Below, one piece after another: positions 30,761 to 43,790 of a stretch of DNA of 64,000 nt; the first letter of the stretch is position 1; each line of letters opens with the position of its first letter. Made by a program: the position numbers and the translations under genes. The notes under the pieces were generated by a model. That model had not been told where the DNA came from. It saw nothing but the letters and a program-made list of their open reading frames with translations, and searched no databases. The stretch is from Rhinolophus ferrumequinum (taxonomy: Eukaryota > Chordata > Mammalia > Chiroptera > Rhinolophidae). The stretch lies in contig NW_022680356.1 in the NCBI RefSeq assembly GCF_004115265.2, forward strand, positions 1,805,001 through 1,869,000, written 5' to 3'.

Positions 30761-33700
30761 ACGACAGCTGTCCAAGAGGCAGGGGCAAGGACAAAAGCCC
30801 TGAGTGGGGAACAAGCTGGCAGGCAGGGAGGAGCTGGTAACAGGAGAGCTGCAGTCCCAGAAGTGCCCCCGTTGGGCCTGGTCTCTGAGAGGGTCTGATT
30901 TGACTGAAAGGCCAAATCAGAAGTTCTTGACCACCCGGTGAAGTGTCTGATGGACACCAGAGCAGTCCCTCCCACTGTGGGTGGAGAACAGACATGGGAG
31001 CAGGAGTGGCTGCAGGGAGAGGTCAGGGCTGTCGCAGTGGTTCAGGGGATGGTGATGGACTGAGGGTGACCATGAAAATGAAGAGGGAGCCCGGATCCGG
31101 TGGGGGAGAACCAACAGGGATCGTGGACAGAGCAGTGGAGGTCTCCCAGATTGGGGCTGAGCAGAGGGGGCCGGCTGCCCACGGGAAGGGTGAGGCCCAG
31201 GCTCCGCCCCTTCCTCCCACCCCTGAGCACTGCCTGGAATCCTGCTCTGGAGACAGCAGCTCAGGAGCCAGCTCAGGGTGCCCGCTGCCGGGTGTGCTTA
31301 CCGCACACCACGACTCAGCTAGACAAGCTGGGAGAGGGGCACTGACTTGGCTCGTGTGAGGGAAAAGGGCAAAGCAGGGAAGTGGCCTGGTCGCGGCCAG
31401 AATGGAGCTGGGGGCTGAAGGGGATGGTGCTTAATGGCACTGAGGCCCAGGCTGGATTTGCAGCCCCGACGGCGGGGGGTGGATGCCAGGGAGAAGTGTC
31501 TGGAGAGGATTAGGGAGGATTAAGGTCCCAGATCGGATGATTGTGTCCTTGAAGATGACACTCCTGTAAAAGCAGAAGCCACCTCTGCTCATAGAGCCTC
31601 CCTGGGCACCCGGGAGGCCGTGCACATGCACACACACTCATACACTCACGTGCCCGTCGCTGCACACATGGTGCCACACACACCACACACGACAAACCCA
31701 GTCACCTTCCCACCACCATGGACGCTGGGTGTCCTCTCAGGCTCCAACAGCCTACACGAGCCCCTCCATGAGCAGTCCCCACACCCCAGTGGCCCCAGGG
31801 GCCAGTGCACAGACCTGTGGGCCCAGCCCTAGTTTCGGGCCCACTGCACTGTCCCACATGTCCCCCTGCCGCCCCTGTGTGGCCCGCACACCTGCAAATG
31901 TGACCAGTAGCCCTGAGATGAGCCCTGCCCACAAGCGCCTGCCTGCGTCTGACATGGAACACTCCAGCCTGGACACAAGTCCCTAAGTGTATTTCCCATT
32001 CAGATAACTCATGTGTGACATCCCCTTCCCTGGGAGGCCACCCCACTCTGCCTGCACTGCCCCAGAAGGAAGTGGCTCAGACCATGGGAGTCCAAGCAAG
32101 GCCCTTTCTCAGGGCCTGGAGTCCTGGGCACACACACACATTGTCGTCGTCATCAGTGCTGTTCCATGGAGGGGCGATCACCTGGGAGACTCTGAGGCTA
32201 AAACAAGAGCCTGTATTAGTCTTTGGCTTTGCAAATAAAGTGGTAAAGTTCCCGTGGGTATCAGGCCCTGTTCTGGCAGCCCCGGGACCCTTCACTAGGG
32301 ACTGTGCTTTGCTATCACCCCCGCTGACATGACGTAATCCCTGGGAGCCCACCCATTGCCCCAAGTCAGAACCCTGCTCCAGGGAGAGGAAACCAGCCAG
32401 AGCTGCCCGGGAGCCGGGCCACATCCTCGTGGGCCCTTCTCAAGCACCCCAACCAGGAAAGGTTATTGCTGCTGGTCTTGCTCCTTCCTAGGGTGTAGCT
32501 GTTGACCCTGTCGCCAGCCTGACTCATGCACAGCAGAGCCTGGGCAAGGAGTGAGTGCCTCAGTTTCCCCAGGGGCAGGGGCAGGCCTCGAATTTTGTCT
32601 GAGACAGTATAGGCCCTGGAGGGAAGTCCAGAAAGGGTAGTAGTGACCTACACCAGGTTCCTGTGGCCTGCAGGGGCCAGGCATGCCCAGACCCCTCGTG
32701 TTCCTGCCATCATGGGACCAGCTAGCCGGGCTGTAAGACCACGCAGCAGTGGGCCAGATGAGGCAGGCCAGATGAGGCTATGGGTCCCAGGGCACAGCCC
32801 CAAAGACAATATTCATTATGCTCGAAACCCAAGTGACTGGAGCCTCCTAACCCTAACCCATGCTGATCTGGGTGCTGAGGTCAGGGACGGGACACCTAGG
32901 ACACAGGAGGGCCAGGAGGGTGTGTGGTCCATGCCCAGGAGGACCCCCAGAAGGGCGTCCTGTGCAGCAGCCAGCAAGGCCTGCAGCTGGGAGGAGTCCT
33001 CACTCAGCTGCCACCGGCCGCCTGCCTCTCTGATCTGTCAGTCTCGGTGCCAGGCACAGGAGCGCGGTGAAGGAGGCAGGTGCACAGTGCCTCAGACACC
33101 CTGCCTTCCCTCCCCGGCTTTGCCTCACCCAGGCCTCACCCTGGGGATTTTCATCAACCCTACTTTACAGATGAGGAAACTGAGGCCCAAAGGGGAAAGT
33201 GAGTCCTACAAGGCCACGTCCAGGGCAGGGGTCTGGCTGGTGGAGGACTGGCCTTGTTCAGGCTGCCGGGATCAGCACTCCCTGCCCTCTGCCCCTATGC
33301 AGAGCCATGGCCCCTGTACCCTACCACAGGGGTGGCCCCGCCAAAGCCAAGCTGTGAGGCTGTGGAGCGGGTCACAGAGGAGCCAATGGGCGTGTTCTCA
33401 GTGACCTCCTACCTCCCCATCCCGAGCCCCAGCAGCCCAGGAGAAGGAACGGTCCAGGGCAGTGAGGTCGCTGCATGGGCCTGGGGGGTCACAGGACAAG
33501 GCAGTGTCCAGCAGCCTGGAAGTTCTGAGAAGAGGCCAGGAGGGGCACACCCCACGCCCCCACCCTGCAAGGAGCTAGGGCAGCTGCCCCAGACTGAGCC
33601 CAGTGAGGACAACAAGTCCCAGCAGAGAAGAGGCCAGCCACAGCCCAGGCAAGTAAGGAAAACAGAAACTGCTTGTATACCAACAGTTACTGCGCCTCCC

Positions 33701-35630
33701 CCTTCCTGGCCAGGCCGGCCCTTCTGTGAGTCACTCAGCCTCAGCCGCCCCTGGGGAAGGGGCCAATTGTTGTGGGAATTGAGTGAGCCACCATCCCGGA
33801 AGACACTTTAGAAACTGTGAAGGACTGCCTATGTTTAAATAATGTAAATAATTAGGGAACAACAGACTCATGAGTGTGGGAAAGTGTGCTGGCCTCTGAG
33901 GACAAAGGGCCGTCCTGACCTAAGCTGAGACCCCAGAAATGGCCTGTCTCCCCGCCACTCCCCAGGCCCAGGGCTGCCCTCCCACAGCTGAGGACAAACC
34001 TGGGGGTCCGCCCACTGGTTTTGGCCCCACCCCCTCTTGCACCTCCTTCATCCACCCCAGAGTTTCTTCTGGGGCCTCAGGGCCCCATACCCCAGGTACA
34101 CATGGGCCCGGCCTGGCAGGGCCGCTGTGGTATTTGTTAAACCCACAGTTACGGAGCGGCTCTGAGCGGGCTCTGGGATACGGGGCTGAGCTGGGTGACC
34201 TTCCCTCTTCCAGCCCCTTTCCTTCCCTGCTCCAATCTGTGCGGACACCTCCCCTGGGCTCCCTGGCCATCTCCCACCTAAGGGTCACCCAGGGCCAGCA
34301 AAAGGAGCAAGTCTGGGTGCGCAGGCCCCCACGCCCTCCCTGCCGTGGTACCAAGGTCTGGGCAGTGGCTGGGTCCCTCTGTGCCCCACAGGACGGCCGT
34401 CTGCATAGCCCCCGCCCTCTCCTTATTCCCCAAGCCCTAAATGTAGGACTGGCTGGGTGGCAGAAAGCAACAGCAGCACACACTTTGCTGCTCTGCCATT
34501 GAGAGGAGGAGTCTGTCTCTCAGACTTTGTTAGAGCAAGTCATAGGGACAGCCCAGGTCCTGTAACAGGTTCTTTCTAATGTCCTCTCACTGAGACGCCC
34601 CCACAGTTTCCTGTGCTGTGTGCGTGCCCTGGCTGCAGATAAGGCAGTTGTTCAACCACAGGTGGGTTCCTGGTGGCCTTAGGCCGAAGGGCACTGACAG
34701 ACACACCCTTTACCCTGGTTTCCACCTGTCCACCCTCCCCGTAGCAGCTAGAATGAACTTTCTAAAACGCAAGTTCCCCTGTGTCACCCCCGGTCAGCAC
34801 TCAGGCGTGTTCGTGGGGATTGGGCTGGACGGACGGAACACTAGCTCAGGTGTAAGTTGAGATATCGGTGCTCAGGGCCAGCTGGAGGCTCACCTCCTTT
34901 AACCAGCCAGGTATGCAGGTCCTCCCATTCTGTGGTTTTGCTGTGCACGGCCTCCATTTCTATCACTTTATAGTCCAAGCTGGCTGCTCCGGCTCCTGCT
35001 TTCACATCAACATTCCAGCCAGCAGAAAGGAGAAAAGGGCAAAGAAAGATGTGCCCCCTTAAGAACTTTAATAGCACTTCCGGGAAGGTGCGGTCACTTC
35101 TGCTTATACCCCAGTGGCCAGAATGTAGTCACCTGGCCACACCCAACTGCAAGGAAGGCTTTTGGTATCCTGAGTAGCCACGTGCCCAGCTGAAATCCCT
35201 CAGTCTCTACCACAGTGAGAAAGCTTGTCTAAAAGCTGATACCATTTCACTCTCATTCAAGCTACTAGTAGAAAACCAGAATCTTAGAACACCAGAAATA
35301 GAAAAATAGAAGTTTTCTTAACTCTAGCAAATGTCATACTTAGTAGGAGTGAAACTCCAGGATACCCTCCCTAAAGGACGAAGATGAGTGTGCCCACCAT
35401 AAGGGCTGCTGGGCTGTGTTCTGGGGCCTGGCCGCTCAGTGAGACAAGAAAGAGATGTGGGGAAAGAGCATAAACCATCGTTATCTGCAGAAACCTGACT
35501 GCCCATCAGAAAAATCAGAGAAGCACCTGACAAGTATTAGAACGAAAAAGAAAGCTCAGTCAGGGAACCAGACACAAGACGCTCATACTCAATCATGGCT
35601 TTTCCCCACACTGGGAATACCAATGAGAAA
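30761..35630. other. Gene-free sequence
   Basis: GC-rich, mostly unique sequence. A MIR core occurs at 33145-33210 and CA-rich patches at 31622-31690. No exon is supportable on either strand. Confidence 0.5.
33145..33210 (+). mobile_element. MIR core relic
   Basis: ACTTTACAGATGAGGAAACT then GAGGCCCAAAGGGGAAA is the most conserved MIR segment. Confidence 0.75.
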
Positions 35631-35639
35631 CTGTCATAG

Positions 35640-36255
35640 AATTTTTGCCATTCAAAATATTAACAAAAACTGTAAGATACCGAGAAATAAGCCTAACGGG
35701 AATGTTTAAGACCCACATGAGGATGGCTATACATTTTGGCTGAAGGAAAGGATGGAGTTACATTGTGTTATGGCCCAGGAACAGGAATAGTTGACATAAA
35801 GATGTCAGGTCCTACCTGACTTGATCTGTGAATGCATCACAGCCCAGTCAAAATCACAAGGTGTTTTCATGGGACCTGACAAGCTGGTTTTCATATTCAT
35901 CTGAGAGAGAAATTGTACAATAATAGCAAAGACATTTTTGAAAATTAAGAACAAAGAGGGGGGACTTATCCCATTGGATATAAAAAGAAACTACAAAAGT
36001 CTGGTGATTTTATAAGTGTGGTTCTGGAATAGCAACAGACAAATGGATCAGTGGAACCAATCAGAAAGTCCCAAAGCCCAGCTAGTGATAAAGCCAGCCT
36101 TTCAAACAACAGAGGGAAGACTGGACTCTAATACACAGCAATAGGACAGCTGGATCCATTTTATAAAATAATTTTTTGATCCATATCTCATCATTCACAA
36201 AAATGCCTTCCCCATGGACTAAATCACTTAAAATGAGACCAAAATATATACCAGA
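35640..36255 (+). mobile_element. L1 ORF2 fragment
   Basis: Text such as CAAAATATTAACAAAAACTG, GGGGGGACTTATCCCATTGG, GGTTCTGGAATAGCAACAGA and AAATGGATCAGTGGAACCAA follows L1 ORF2 past the RT domain. Diverged and truncated. Confidence 0.6.
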
Positions 36256-36260
36256 ATATA

Positions 36261-36494
36261 CCGGGGGTGCCAAAATGTATACAAGTGGACACTTTGGTCA
36301 GCGTTGCTCAAGCAGTAGTTCACTATAATCAGAAGTGTCTGGACGCTGATGGTCACCACTTTGAGCACCTCTTGTAATTGCAGAAGTCAAACGTGACTTG
36401 TGTTCATCTTTTGTTATTGGTATATATTGAGTATTACAATTTTAGTAGTTTTTTCCTTTCTTAAAATGTGTATACATTTTTTTGGCATCCTCTG
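36261..36494. mobile_element. Short mariner-type element with inverted ends and TA flanks
   Basis: Left end CCGGGGGTGCCAAAATGTAT; right end on the other strand CAGAGGATGCCAAAAAAATG. Both are flanked by TA (36259-36260 and 36495-36496), the target of Tc1/mariner elements. At 234 bases it is too short to encode a transposase, so it is a non-autonomous copy. Confidence 0.75.
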
Positions 36495-36664
36495 TATATT
36501 AAGCAAAGTGCAGAACATAAAACTCATGTGTGAAAGAACTAACAGGTTTGACCTCACATAAATTAAAATTTTCGGTATGATCAAACTCACATAAACAAAA
36601 TAAAGGGCAAGTGAGAGCTATGGGGAAAATATTTGAAAAACAAATAACAGATAAAAGGTTATTA

Positions 36665-36870
36665 CTGACTCATTAGTTCATTCATTCATTCATTCATTCA
36701 TAGAACAATTAATTAACGGTTGCCAACTGAGTACTAGGCACTGTCCTAGGTGCTGGGAACAATAAAATGAACAAATGACGAAAGTCCCTGCCCTCCTGGC
36801 TCTTATTCACTCTTAATTCATTCTCATGGGGCAGGAGGGACAGGCAATAAGGAAATAAACATGTAGCATG
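36665..36870 (+). mobile_element. L2 LINE 3' relic with ATTC tandem
   Basis: Begins with a short (ATTC)n run, then CTAGGCACTGTCCTAGGTGC, TGAACAAATGACGAAAGTCC and CAGGCAATAAGGAAATAAAC, in L2 order. Confidence 0.65.
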
Positions 36871-37173
36871 TCAGATGGCAGCCATGGGAAAAACAAAACG
36901 GGGAAGGAGAGAAGGGAGTGTGCGGAAGGCAAGCAAAGATGTGAGGCCCTCCAAGAATGAGCAAGAAACGGTCAAGAACAGGAAAAGGGGCAAAGAACAG
37001 CAACAGATTTCACAGGCCAAGAAATGCAAGTGTCCAGTAAACATGCAAAACTCATGCTCTCCCGCTGGAACAAGGTGACGGCGTATTGGCCCATCAGGTT
37101 GGCAAACGTTCCACACTGCGGGAGATGGGGCAACGCGGGTCTTGTGCCCTTTTGATGAGAATGTAAGCTGGAG

Positions 37174-37270
37174 TCTTCTTCTTCTCCTTCTCCTTCTCCT
37201 TCTCCTTCTCCTTCTCCTTCTCCTTCTCCTTCTCCTTCTCCTTCTCCTTCTCCTTCTTCTTCTTCTTTTT
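37174..37270. repeat. (CTTCTC)n polypyrimidine microsatellite
   Basis: About 97 bases of CTTCTC and CTT units; the other strand is pure purine GAGAAG. It translates in several frames as poly-Arg, Glu-Lys or Glu-Gly, which is an artefact. A mirror-like purine tract of this size can form triplex DNA. Confidence 0.97.
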
Positions 37271-37899
37271 TGAGGCAGGACCCATCCAAATGTTGAAAGC
37301 ACATGCTCTTTGACCCATAACCCCACTTCTGGGTATCACTCTGCAAAGAGAGGATTTTACAAAGATTTCCAGTGCTGCCTTGTCTGTATTGGGGGGAAAT
37401 GAAATACACAATTTTTATAGCTCCACCAAGCGTCTGTGAAGAATAATGAAGCATCTATATACACACTGATACAGAACCAGCTCCAAGTCCACTTGAGAAA
37501 ACGGAGTTACAAAATAAGCTCCTAGAGTGTGATACCGTTTCTGTAAAAAAGAGAAAACTCTAGGTTCTATATAAGTATGTATGCAAACACTCCAGGAGTA
37601 AGTCTGGTTCCAATCCAAGGAAAAGTGAAGCCCCAGGAGGTTGACGGCCAGAGCTGGGGCCGGGGGAAGTGGGGAGGAGTGCTGTGGGGGGGGGGGGGCC
37701 TGGCACTGCAGGTTTGCTGTGGGGATATGGGCGGGTTGCTCTGAGGAGGAAGGAGAACGTCAGGTGTTAATGCTGGTGAGAGGCCAGGCCGGAGGGAAGA
37801 TGGGAAGCTCCGAGCAGGCCAAGGGGGTGGGCTCTGGCCAGGTGAGCAAAAGGAGGCCCCTAGTGACACTGACCTGCACGCCTCAGGCCAGGTGTCTTG

Positions 37900-38150
37900 T
37901 CCGGACCGTGCTGGCTAGCGCTACCTGCCTGGGACGCCTTTGCTCACCCCTCCTCTGCCCATCCTGCAAGACTCCCCTTCGACATCACTTCTCCCAGGAA
38001 GGCTTTCCAGATCCAGGCAGAATCAGGGGCCTGTCCCAGGGCCTCCCAGAGCCCACCCTCCCCTCTGCCCTTCACAGGCCTCTTCACGAGACCCTCTGGT
38101 ACATGGGCCCCTGAAGTGAGGGAATGGGCCTTCGTTCCACTTTCCATGCT
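37900..38150 (-). mobile_element. L2 LINE relic
   Basis: Antisense L2 order: CTGGGACGCCTTTGCTCACC, CATCACTTCTCCCAGGAAGG, CTTTCCAGATCC. Diverged. Confidence 0.55.
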
Positions 38151-38159
38151 CTTGGCCCA

Positions 38160-40420
38160 GCCTGGCTAAGCGGGTCCTCTATCAGCGGTGGTTGGATGCC
38201 CTCTTCCTTCTTCACTTTTGGTTTCGTCCTTGGGTATCAGGCCGCCCTGGGGGAGCTGGGAGCCCTCCTTAAGATTTAATCCCCATCTCTCCAAAGGGGA
38301 GCATTCTTGTCTTCTCACCTGCCACCCCGCCCAGGGCTCTGATTCTGCCCTGGCCAGAAGCCAGGCAGGGCAGGGGGGAGGCCTAGTGGGGAGCAGGATG
38401 TGACACCTCCCACGCAGCCCAGGGTCTTTTTCCGTGGTTCAGAACACGCCTTACCAGGTGCTGCCCTTGCAGGGAGCCACCGAGCTTCTCACAGCCCCCT
38501 CTGCTCACATCCTGTTTCCACTCCTCTGACACCCTGGGCCCCAAGCCCTGGGCCCCCACCCCCGCCTCCTGGGTTTGCACACTGACTTTCCTGGATCGCT
38601 CTAGAGGGCATAGGCCTCTTGTTTGTAACTCCTGGGGGTTGGAAGGAATTTACACTTGATTCTGCGCTCTTGAAAGGATGGTCTTAATGTGTCAAATGTG
38701 GTCTCCAGGGGCAGGCTGAGCTTAGGCCAGATATGAGGGAGGGTCAGGTCCAGCCGGAGCTGGGCTCCCAGCCTGGTTCTCCCACCAACATGCCACGTGA
38801 CCTCGGGCTAAGCCCTTAAGCCCCACTCTTGTCGGCTACCAAGTGGGGATCCAAGGGGATGGCCTCCCTACTGAAAGGAGGGAGGGCCATTGAGAGCTCC
38901 AGTCCTGTGTGCCTGGAGACAAGGAGCCTTGCCCACTACACCCACCTGTACATTTATCACGCAACACTTGTTATTCTCCCAGTCATCCCAGAAGTCTATC
39001 CACACTGTGGGAGACGAGAACCAACAGAAGAGAGGGGCGAAGGCAGTACAGCATCACCCATAACCCCCTCGCCCATTTTTGGAGTCACTTCTTGCCATGT
39101 GCGAGCCCCTTACAGTGCACTTAGTGAGAAAGGGAAAGAAGGGAGCCCCATGACTGAAAACAAGGCCTGGCAGGGGGCCGTGGTAGCACAAGGGACCCCA
39201 CCCCCTCCTCCCCTTCCTCCTCACAGCTGGTCCCACAGCCCCTGGGGCAGGGCAGCCCTCCCTGGGCCCTGTAGTCCGCCCTCTCATCAACATGTCCCCT
39301 GCAGGGCAGGTGGGGGGTGAGGGGGGCTGGAAGCCCAGGCAGGCTCAGCAGGAAGCCAGCCAGTCCTTCCTGGGGACATGGCATCACACATCCATTGGTA
39401 GACATGATTGGTGGTGGCAGGTCCCGAGACTCCCACCTACAGGAAGAGGCCTGCCCTTCCTGCCATCTTGTAGGTGGGCAGAGCCATGTGATTCATTCCA
39501 GCCAATGAAATGTCACTTCTGGGCTGAGGCCTAAAAAGTGCGGTGGGATGGTCCAGTGGGCTCCGTTCCTCTGGCCCTCTAATGGAGAGGCCCTTGTGAG
39601 TTCTGGGCAGCGCAGCTACGGGCGGGAGGCCTGTGAGTCAGCCCTGAACCTTGGCTGACGTGTCAAATAGATGGCACGTAGGACTGTTGTGGAGCATTAC
39701 CTAGCCCTCTTGACCAGCTCGGCCCCTCTGGAGAGCTCCACCTTCCCTTCCCCTAGGACCAGCCACTCTCTGTGGCGCTGCTCCCCTGTCCTCCAATATC
39801 CCTCTCACATCTACATCTATTAAATCCCTTGCTTCCTGCCAGCCACCCCCTCCCTGGACAGTGATGGGGTCACCTATCTGGCTTGAGGGCCAGCGCCTTC
39901 GGGATAACCCAGCCTTTCCCATGTGGAAGGGTGGCTGCCACAAGGCCTAACTCGCACTGCCATTATTCTCAGAGCCTCTGCCATCCATGTACCCTGATCT
40001 GTGCCGACTCCAAGAAGGGTGGAGGGAGTGGAGGGACCCTTCCTAGCACATTCGGGCACAGTGTCACTGCCCACACATTTGCCTTCCTGGTCATATTTTC
40101 ATTTATTGTAACAAGCATGTCTCAAGCACTTACCCCAGAGCCACAGACGCTTGCTCCTGTCCACAGCATTTCATGGCTTGTCATGTCTACGCCCGCCCCC
40201 TGCCCAGTCCTGAACTCCCTTCCCTCTTTGACCTTCCAACCCTGGGAAAAAACCTAATGTGGCCTCATTTCAGCTCTCGGCCCTGGCACCTCTACGCTGC
40301 TGGAGAAAACCACCAAATAGGTCTATCTCTGCCCCGCAAGTTGGGAGGTGGAGCGATCCTCGGGCCCGTCCTGCCCCTCGGCTGCTGAGCTGCTGTGCTA
40401 GCTTGATTAGTGCACAGAGC
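38160..40420. other. Gene-free sequence
   Basis: A MIR relic on the minus strand is suggested at 38745-38830 (GGTTCTCCCACCAACATGCC, ACGTGACCTCGGGCTAAG). The text at 39370-39720 resembles an old dispersed repeat that I cannot name. No exon seen. Confidence 0.5.
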
Positions 40421-40424
40421 TGAT

Positions 40425-42480
40425 AAACCAGGACAGAAAAAATAAAGTTGGGTGCCTACCTCATAACACTTAGCTAATGGAGTAAATATCTAAACAGAAA
40501 AGGTAAAACTATGAAGCTAAGAGGTGAGCAGGAAGGAGGACATCTTTTCTAGGTTGAGGGAGTAAAGATTTTACAAGCAGGGTATAGCTAAAAACATGAT
40601 GGATTTGAAGACACAAATTAAAGATGTCTGCTCAATAAACACCACCAAAGACAGAGCTAACAGGTGAGCGACAGATTGGGAGAAAATGTTTGCAATGTCT
40701 AAACCTGACCATGGTTGTTGCACCTCTATTATATTTAACCTCACAAATAAAATAAGCTATAAAGGGGTTCTAATTTAGCACATACAAGGAATTTTTGCAA
40801 ATCAAGAAGAAAAATAGAGAATTATAGAAAAATATCAACAGAGAAATGGATATAGCCATAACAGATAATTCATATAAAGGAAATTTGAATGGTTAACAAG
40901 TATGTGAAGAAATACTTAAACAGCCTAACAACTAGAGAAATCAAAAATAAAACTATGAGAGATCCCTTTACATCATCTAGATCGGCATAAAATAAATAAA
41001 AATAAAAAATTAAAGTCAGATAATACCAAGTGTTGTCAAAGATGTAGGGAAAGCAAGCAAGGTAGCAGTATAGACTCACAAAAGTATACTCCATATTGAC
41101 AAAATCTCTCTGAATCTTGACTCTTAAAAAAAGAAAAGCACAAAAAAACGAAAAGCAGAAAAATCTTCATATAAGGGGTGTGGGGCAGGGTGGGATAAAG
41201 TAGGGCAATGCCACTGCCATTCTGCCTCACATGAAATACAAAAGAATCTGAAGTGTCAGTACATAGCAATAATATAGAACAAGGAACAACTGGAAATATT
41301 CTCAATGTCAAACATGACTTTACCTCACACTATGTACAAAAACGACCTGAACAGACTGCAAACCTAAATGTAAAACCTAAAACTGTAAAATGTCTAGAAG
41401 ACACCATAGGGGAAAATCTTTGCATCTTTGAATTAGGCAAAGGTTTCTCAGACAGAACACAAAAGCACAAAACATTAAAAAAAAAATTGATAAACTGGAC
41501 TTCATCAAAATTGTAAACTTGTCCTCTTTGAAAGACACTATTTTTTTTTTTTAAAAAAAGGCAAGCAATAGATAAGGAGAAAATATCTGCACAGCACATA
41601 TCAGACAAAGGACTTGGATCCTTTGTAAATATATAAATATAGAGCTCAACAATAAAATGACAAATAATCTAATTAAAAATATGCAAAGGATTTGAACAGA
41701 CATTCCTTCAAAGAAGATACACACATCGCCAATCAGCACACACAATGGTGTTCAGCATCCTGAGTCATTAGGGAGACGTAAGTCAAAACCACAGTGAGAC
41801 AGCACTTCCCACCCACTAGGACGGCTAGAGTAAGAAAACAATAACAAGTGTGGTGAGGATGAGCAGAAGCTGAACCTTCCTAAGCTGCTGGTTGGACTGT
41901 AAAATGGTGTAGCTGCTTTGCAAAACAGTCTGGTTGTTCCTCAAAAAGTCAAACACAGAATTACCCTATGACAGCAATTCCACCCCTAGGTGTTTACTCA
42001 TGAGAACAGTAAACATATGTCCACACAGAAACTTATACATAAATTTGCATAATGGTGTTAGTCATAATAGCCCCAAAGAAGGAAAAAAATGTCCAGCAGC
42101 TGATGGATGGATACACAGATGTGGTCATAAAAAGGAGTGAAGTATTGTTCGCACTATAACATGGATAAACCTCGAAAACACTTGCCAAGTGAAAGAAGCC
42201 AGACACAAAGATCACATATTGTATGATTCCATTTATATCGAATGTTCCATAGAGATAGAGAGCATATTCGTGATTGCCAAGGATTAGGGGGAGAGGGATA
42301 GCAGGCATGGTTGCAAATGGGTCTGGGGATTTGAGGGGTGGGGAATGAAAATGTTTGGAATTGGATAGTGGTGATGGCTGCACAATTTTGTTAATATGCT
42401 AAAAAACACTGAATTGAACTCTTTAACCGGGTGAATTTTATAGTATGTGAATTAGATCTCAATTCTTTAAAGGAGAAAAA
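40425..42480 (+). mobile_element. L1 3' half, probably two merged copies
   Basis: AT-rich L1 text ending with ORF2 C-terminal and 3' UTR blocks: AATTGATAAACTGGACTTCA, ACATTCCTTCAAAGAAGATA, AAACAGTCTGGTTGTTCC, TATTGTATGATTCCATTTAT. The order suggests an older piece up to about 41230 and a second copy after it. No long frame survives. Confidence 0.75.
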
Positions 42481-43790
42481 AATAAAATTCTTATATCGTA
42501 AAAACTTAGTGTAATAAGACAAACAACGCAATAAAAAAATTAGCAAAAGATTTCAAATGACACATCACAGAAGAAGATTTATGAATGCCAATAAGCATAT
42601 TAAAAGATGCTATAAAAAAAAACAGGGGCCAGCCCGGTGGCTCAGGCGGTTAGAGCTCCATGCTCCTAACTCTGAAGGCTGCCGGTTCGATTCCCACATG
42701 GGCCAGTGGGCTCTCAACCACAAGGCTGCCGGTTCAATTCCTCGAGTCCCACAAGGGATGGTGGGCTCCGCCCCCTGCACCTAAGATTGAACATGGCACC
42801 TTGAGCTGAGCTGCTGCTGAGCTCCCGGATGGCTCAGTTGGTTGGATGGAGCGCCATCCTCTTAACCACAAGGTTGCCGGTTTCGACTCCCCCAAGGGAT
42901 GGTGGGCTGCGCCCCCTGCAACTAGCAACGGCAACTGGACCTGGAGCTGAGCTGCGCCCTCCACACTAAGATTGAAAGGACAACAACTTGACTTGGAAAA
43001 AAGTCCTGGAAGTACCCACTGTTCCCCAATAAAGTCCTGTTCCCCTTCCCCAATAAAATCTTTAAAAACAAAAAAACCAAATGCTATAAACATCATCAGT
43101 CACTAGGAAAATGCAAATTAAAGGTATGCTGAGAAGACCGGCCATAGCAAGTTGTGGCCAGGAGATGGAGCAACAGGAACTCTCATACACTGCTCCGGGG
43201 ACTATATAAAATGTCACAACCACTTTGGAAAACAGTCTGGCAGTTACCTAAAAACATTTAAACCTATACCTACCACATGACTCATCCATCCCACTTCTAG
43301 GTATTTACCTAAACAAACAAAACAAAAACCCTCGAAAACATATTCACACAGAGTTGTACATAGATGTTTATAGCAACTCTATTTGTAACTGCCAAACTTG
43401 GAAACCATCCACGTCCCTCAACAAGTGAATGAATAAACAAATAAACTGTGGTGCATTCATTCAATGGAATAATACTTAGCAATATACAGGAATGAAGTAT
43501 CGATAAACGCAACATAAACAGATTTCAGACTCTTTGTGCTGAGTGAAAGAAGCCATAGTAAAATAGTAAATACTGTGTGTTTCCATTGATATAAAATCCT
43601 AGAAAATGGAGGCTGTTTTATGGAGTGGTTGCCTGGGGCCGGGGCTTGGGGAGAATGATAAACGACACAAGGAAACTTCTGTGGGTGATGGAATATTCAT
43701 TATCTTAATTGTGAGAATGATATCACAGGTGTACACACATCAAAATTGAAGATTGTACATTGGAAATACAGTCCCGATTTCTTAATATGA
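42481..43790 (+). mobile_element. L1 3' fragment, split by a SINE
   Basis: L1 ORF2 end and 3' UTR text (CATCATCAGTCACTAGGAAA, AAACAGTCTGGCAGTTACCT, ATTTACCTAAACAAACAAAA, GAATGAATAAACAAATAAAC) interrupted at 42618-43080 by a bat SINE. Confidence 0.75.
42618..43080 (+). mobile_element. Composite (dimer-like) bat SINE with 10-bp target duplication
   Basis: Two tRNA-like heads: GGCCAGCCCGGTGGCTCAGG at 42627 and a second, related head near 42823, each followed by a B-box-like GGTTCGA or GGTTTCGA. Each half has GGGATGGTGGGCTCCG- or GCTGCG-type text. The end has two CCCCAATAAA blocks. The 10-bp repeat ATGCTATAAA flanks it (42608-42617 and 43081-43090). Confidence 0.9.

Noticed and set aside
36871-37454. 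Minus-strand reading frames with poly-Arg, Glu-Lys or Glu-Gly runs
   Set aside because: They are translations of the (CTTCTC)n microsatellite and lack any conserved flanking protein.
37684-37700. A poly-G run as a possible functional site
   Set aside because: It is a simple short homopolymer with no associated feature.
28779-43080. tRNA-like A and B boxes
   Set aside because: They belong to SINE heads; no cloverleaf or mature tRNA end is present.
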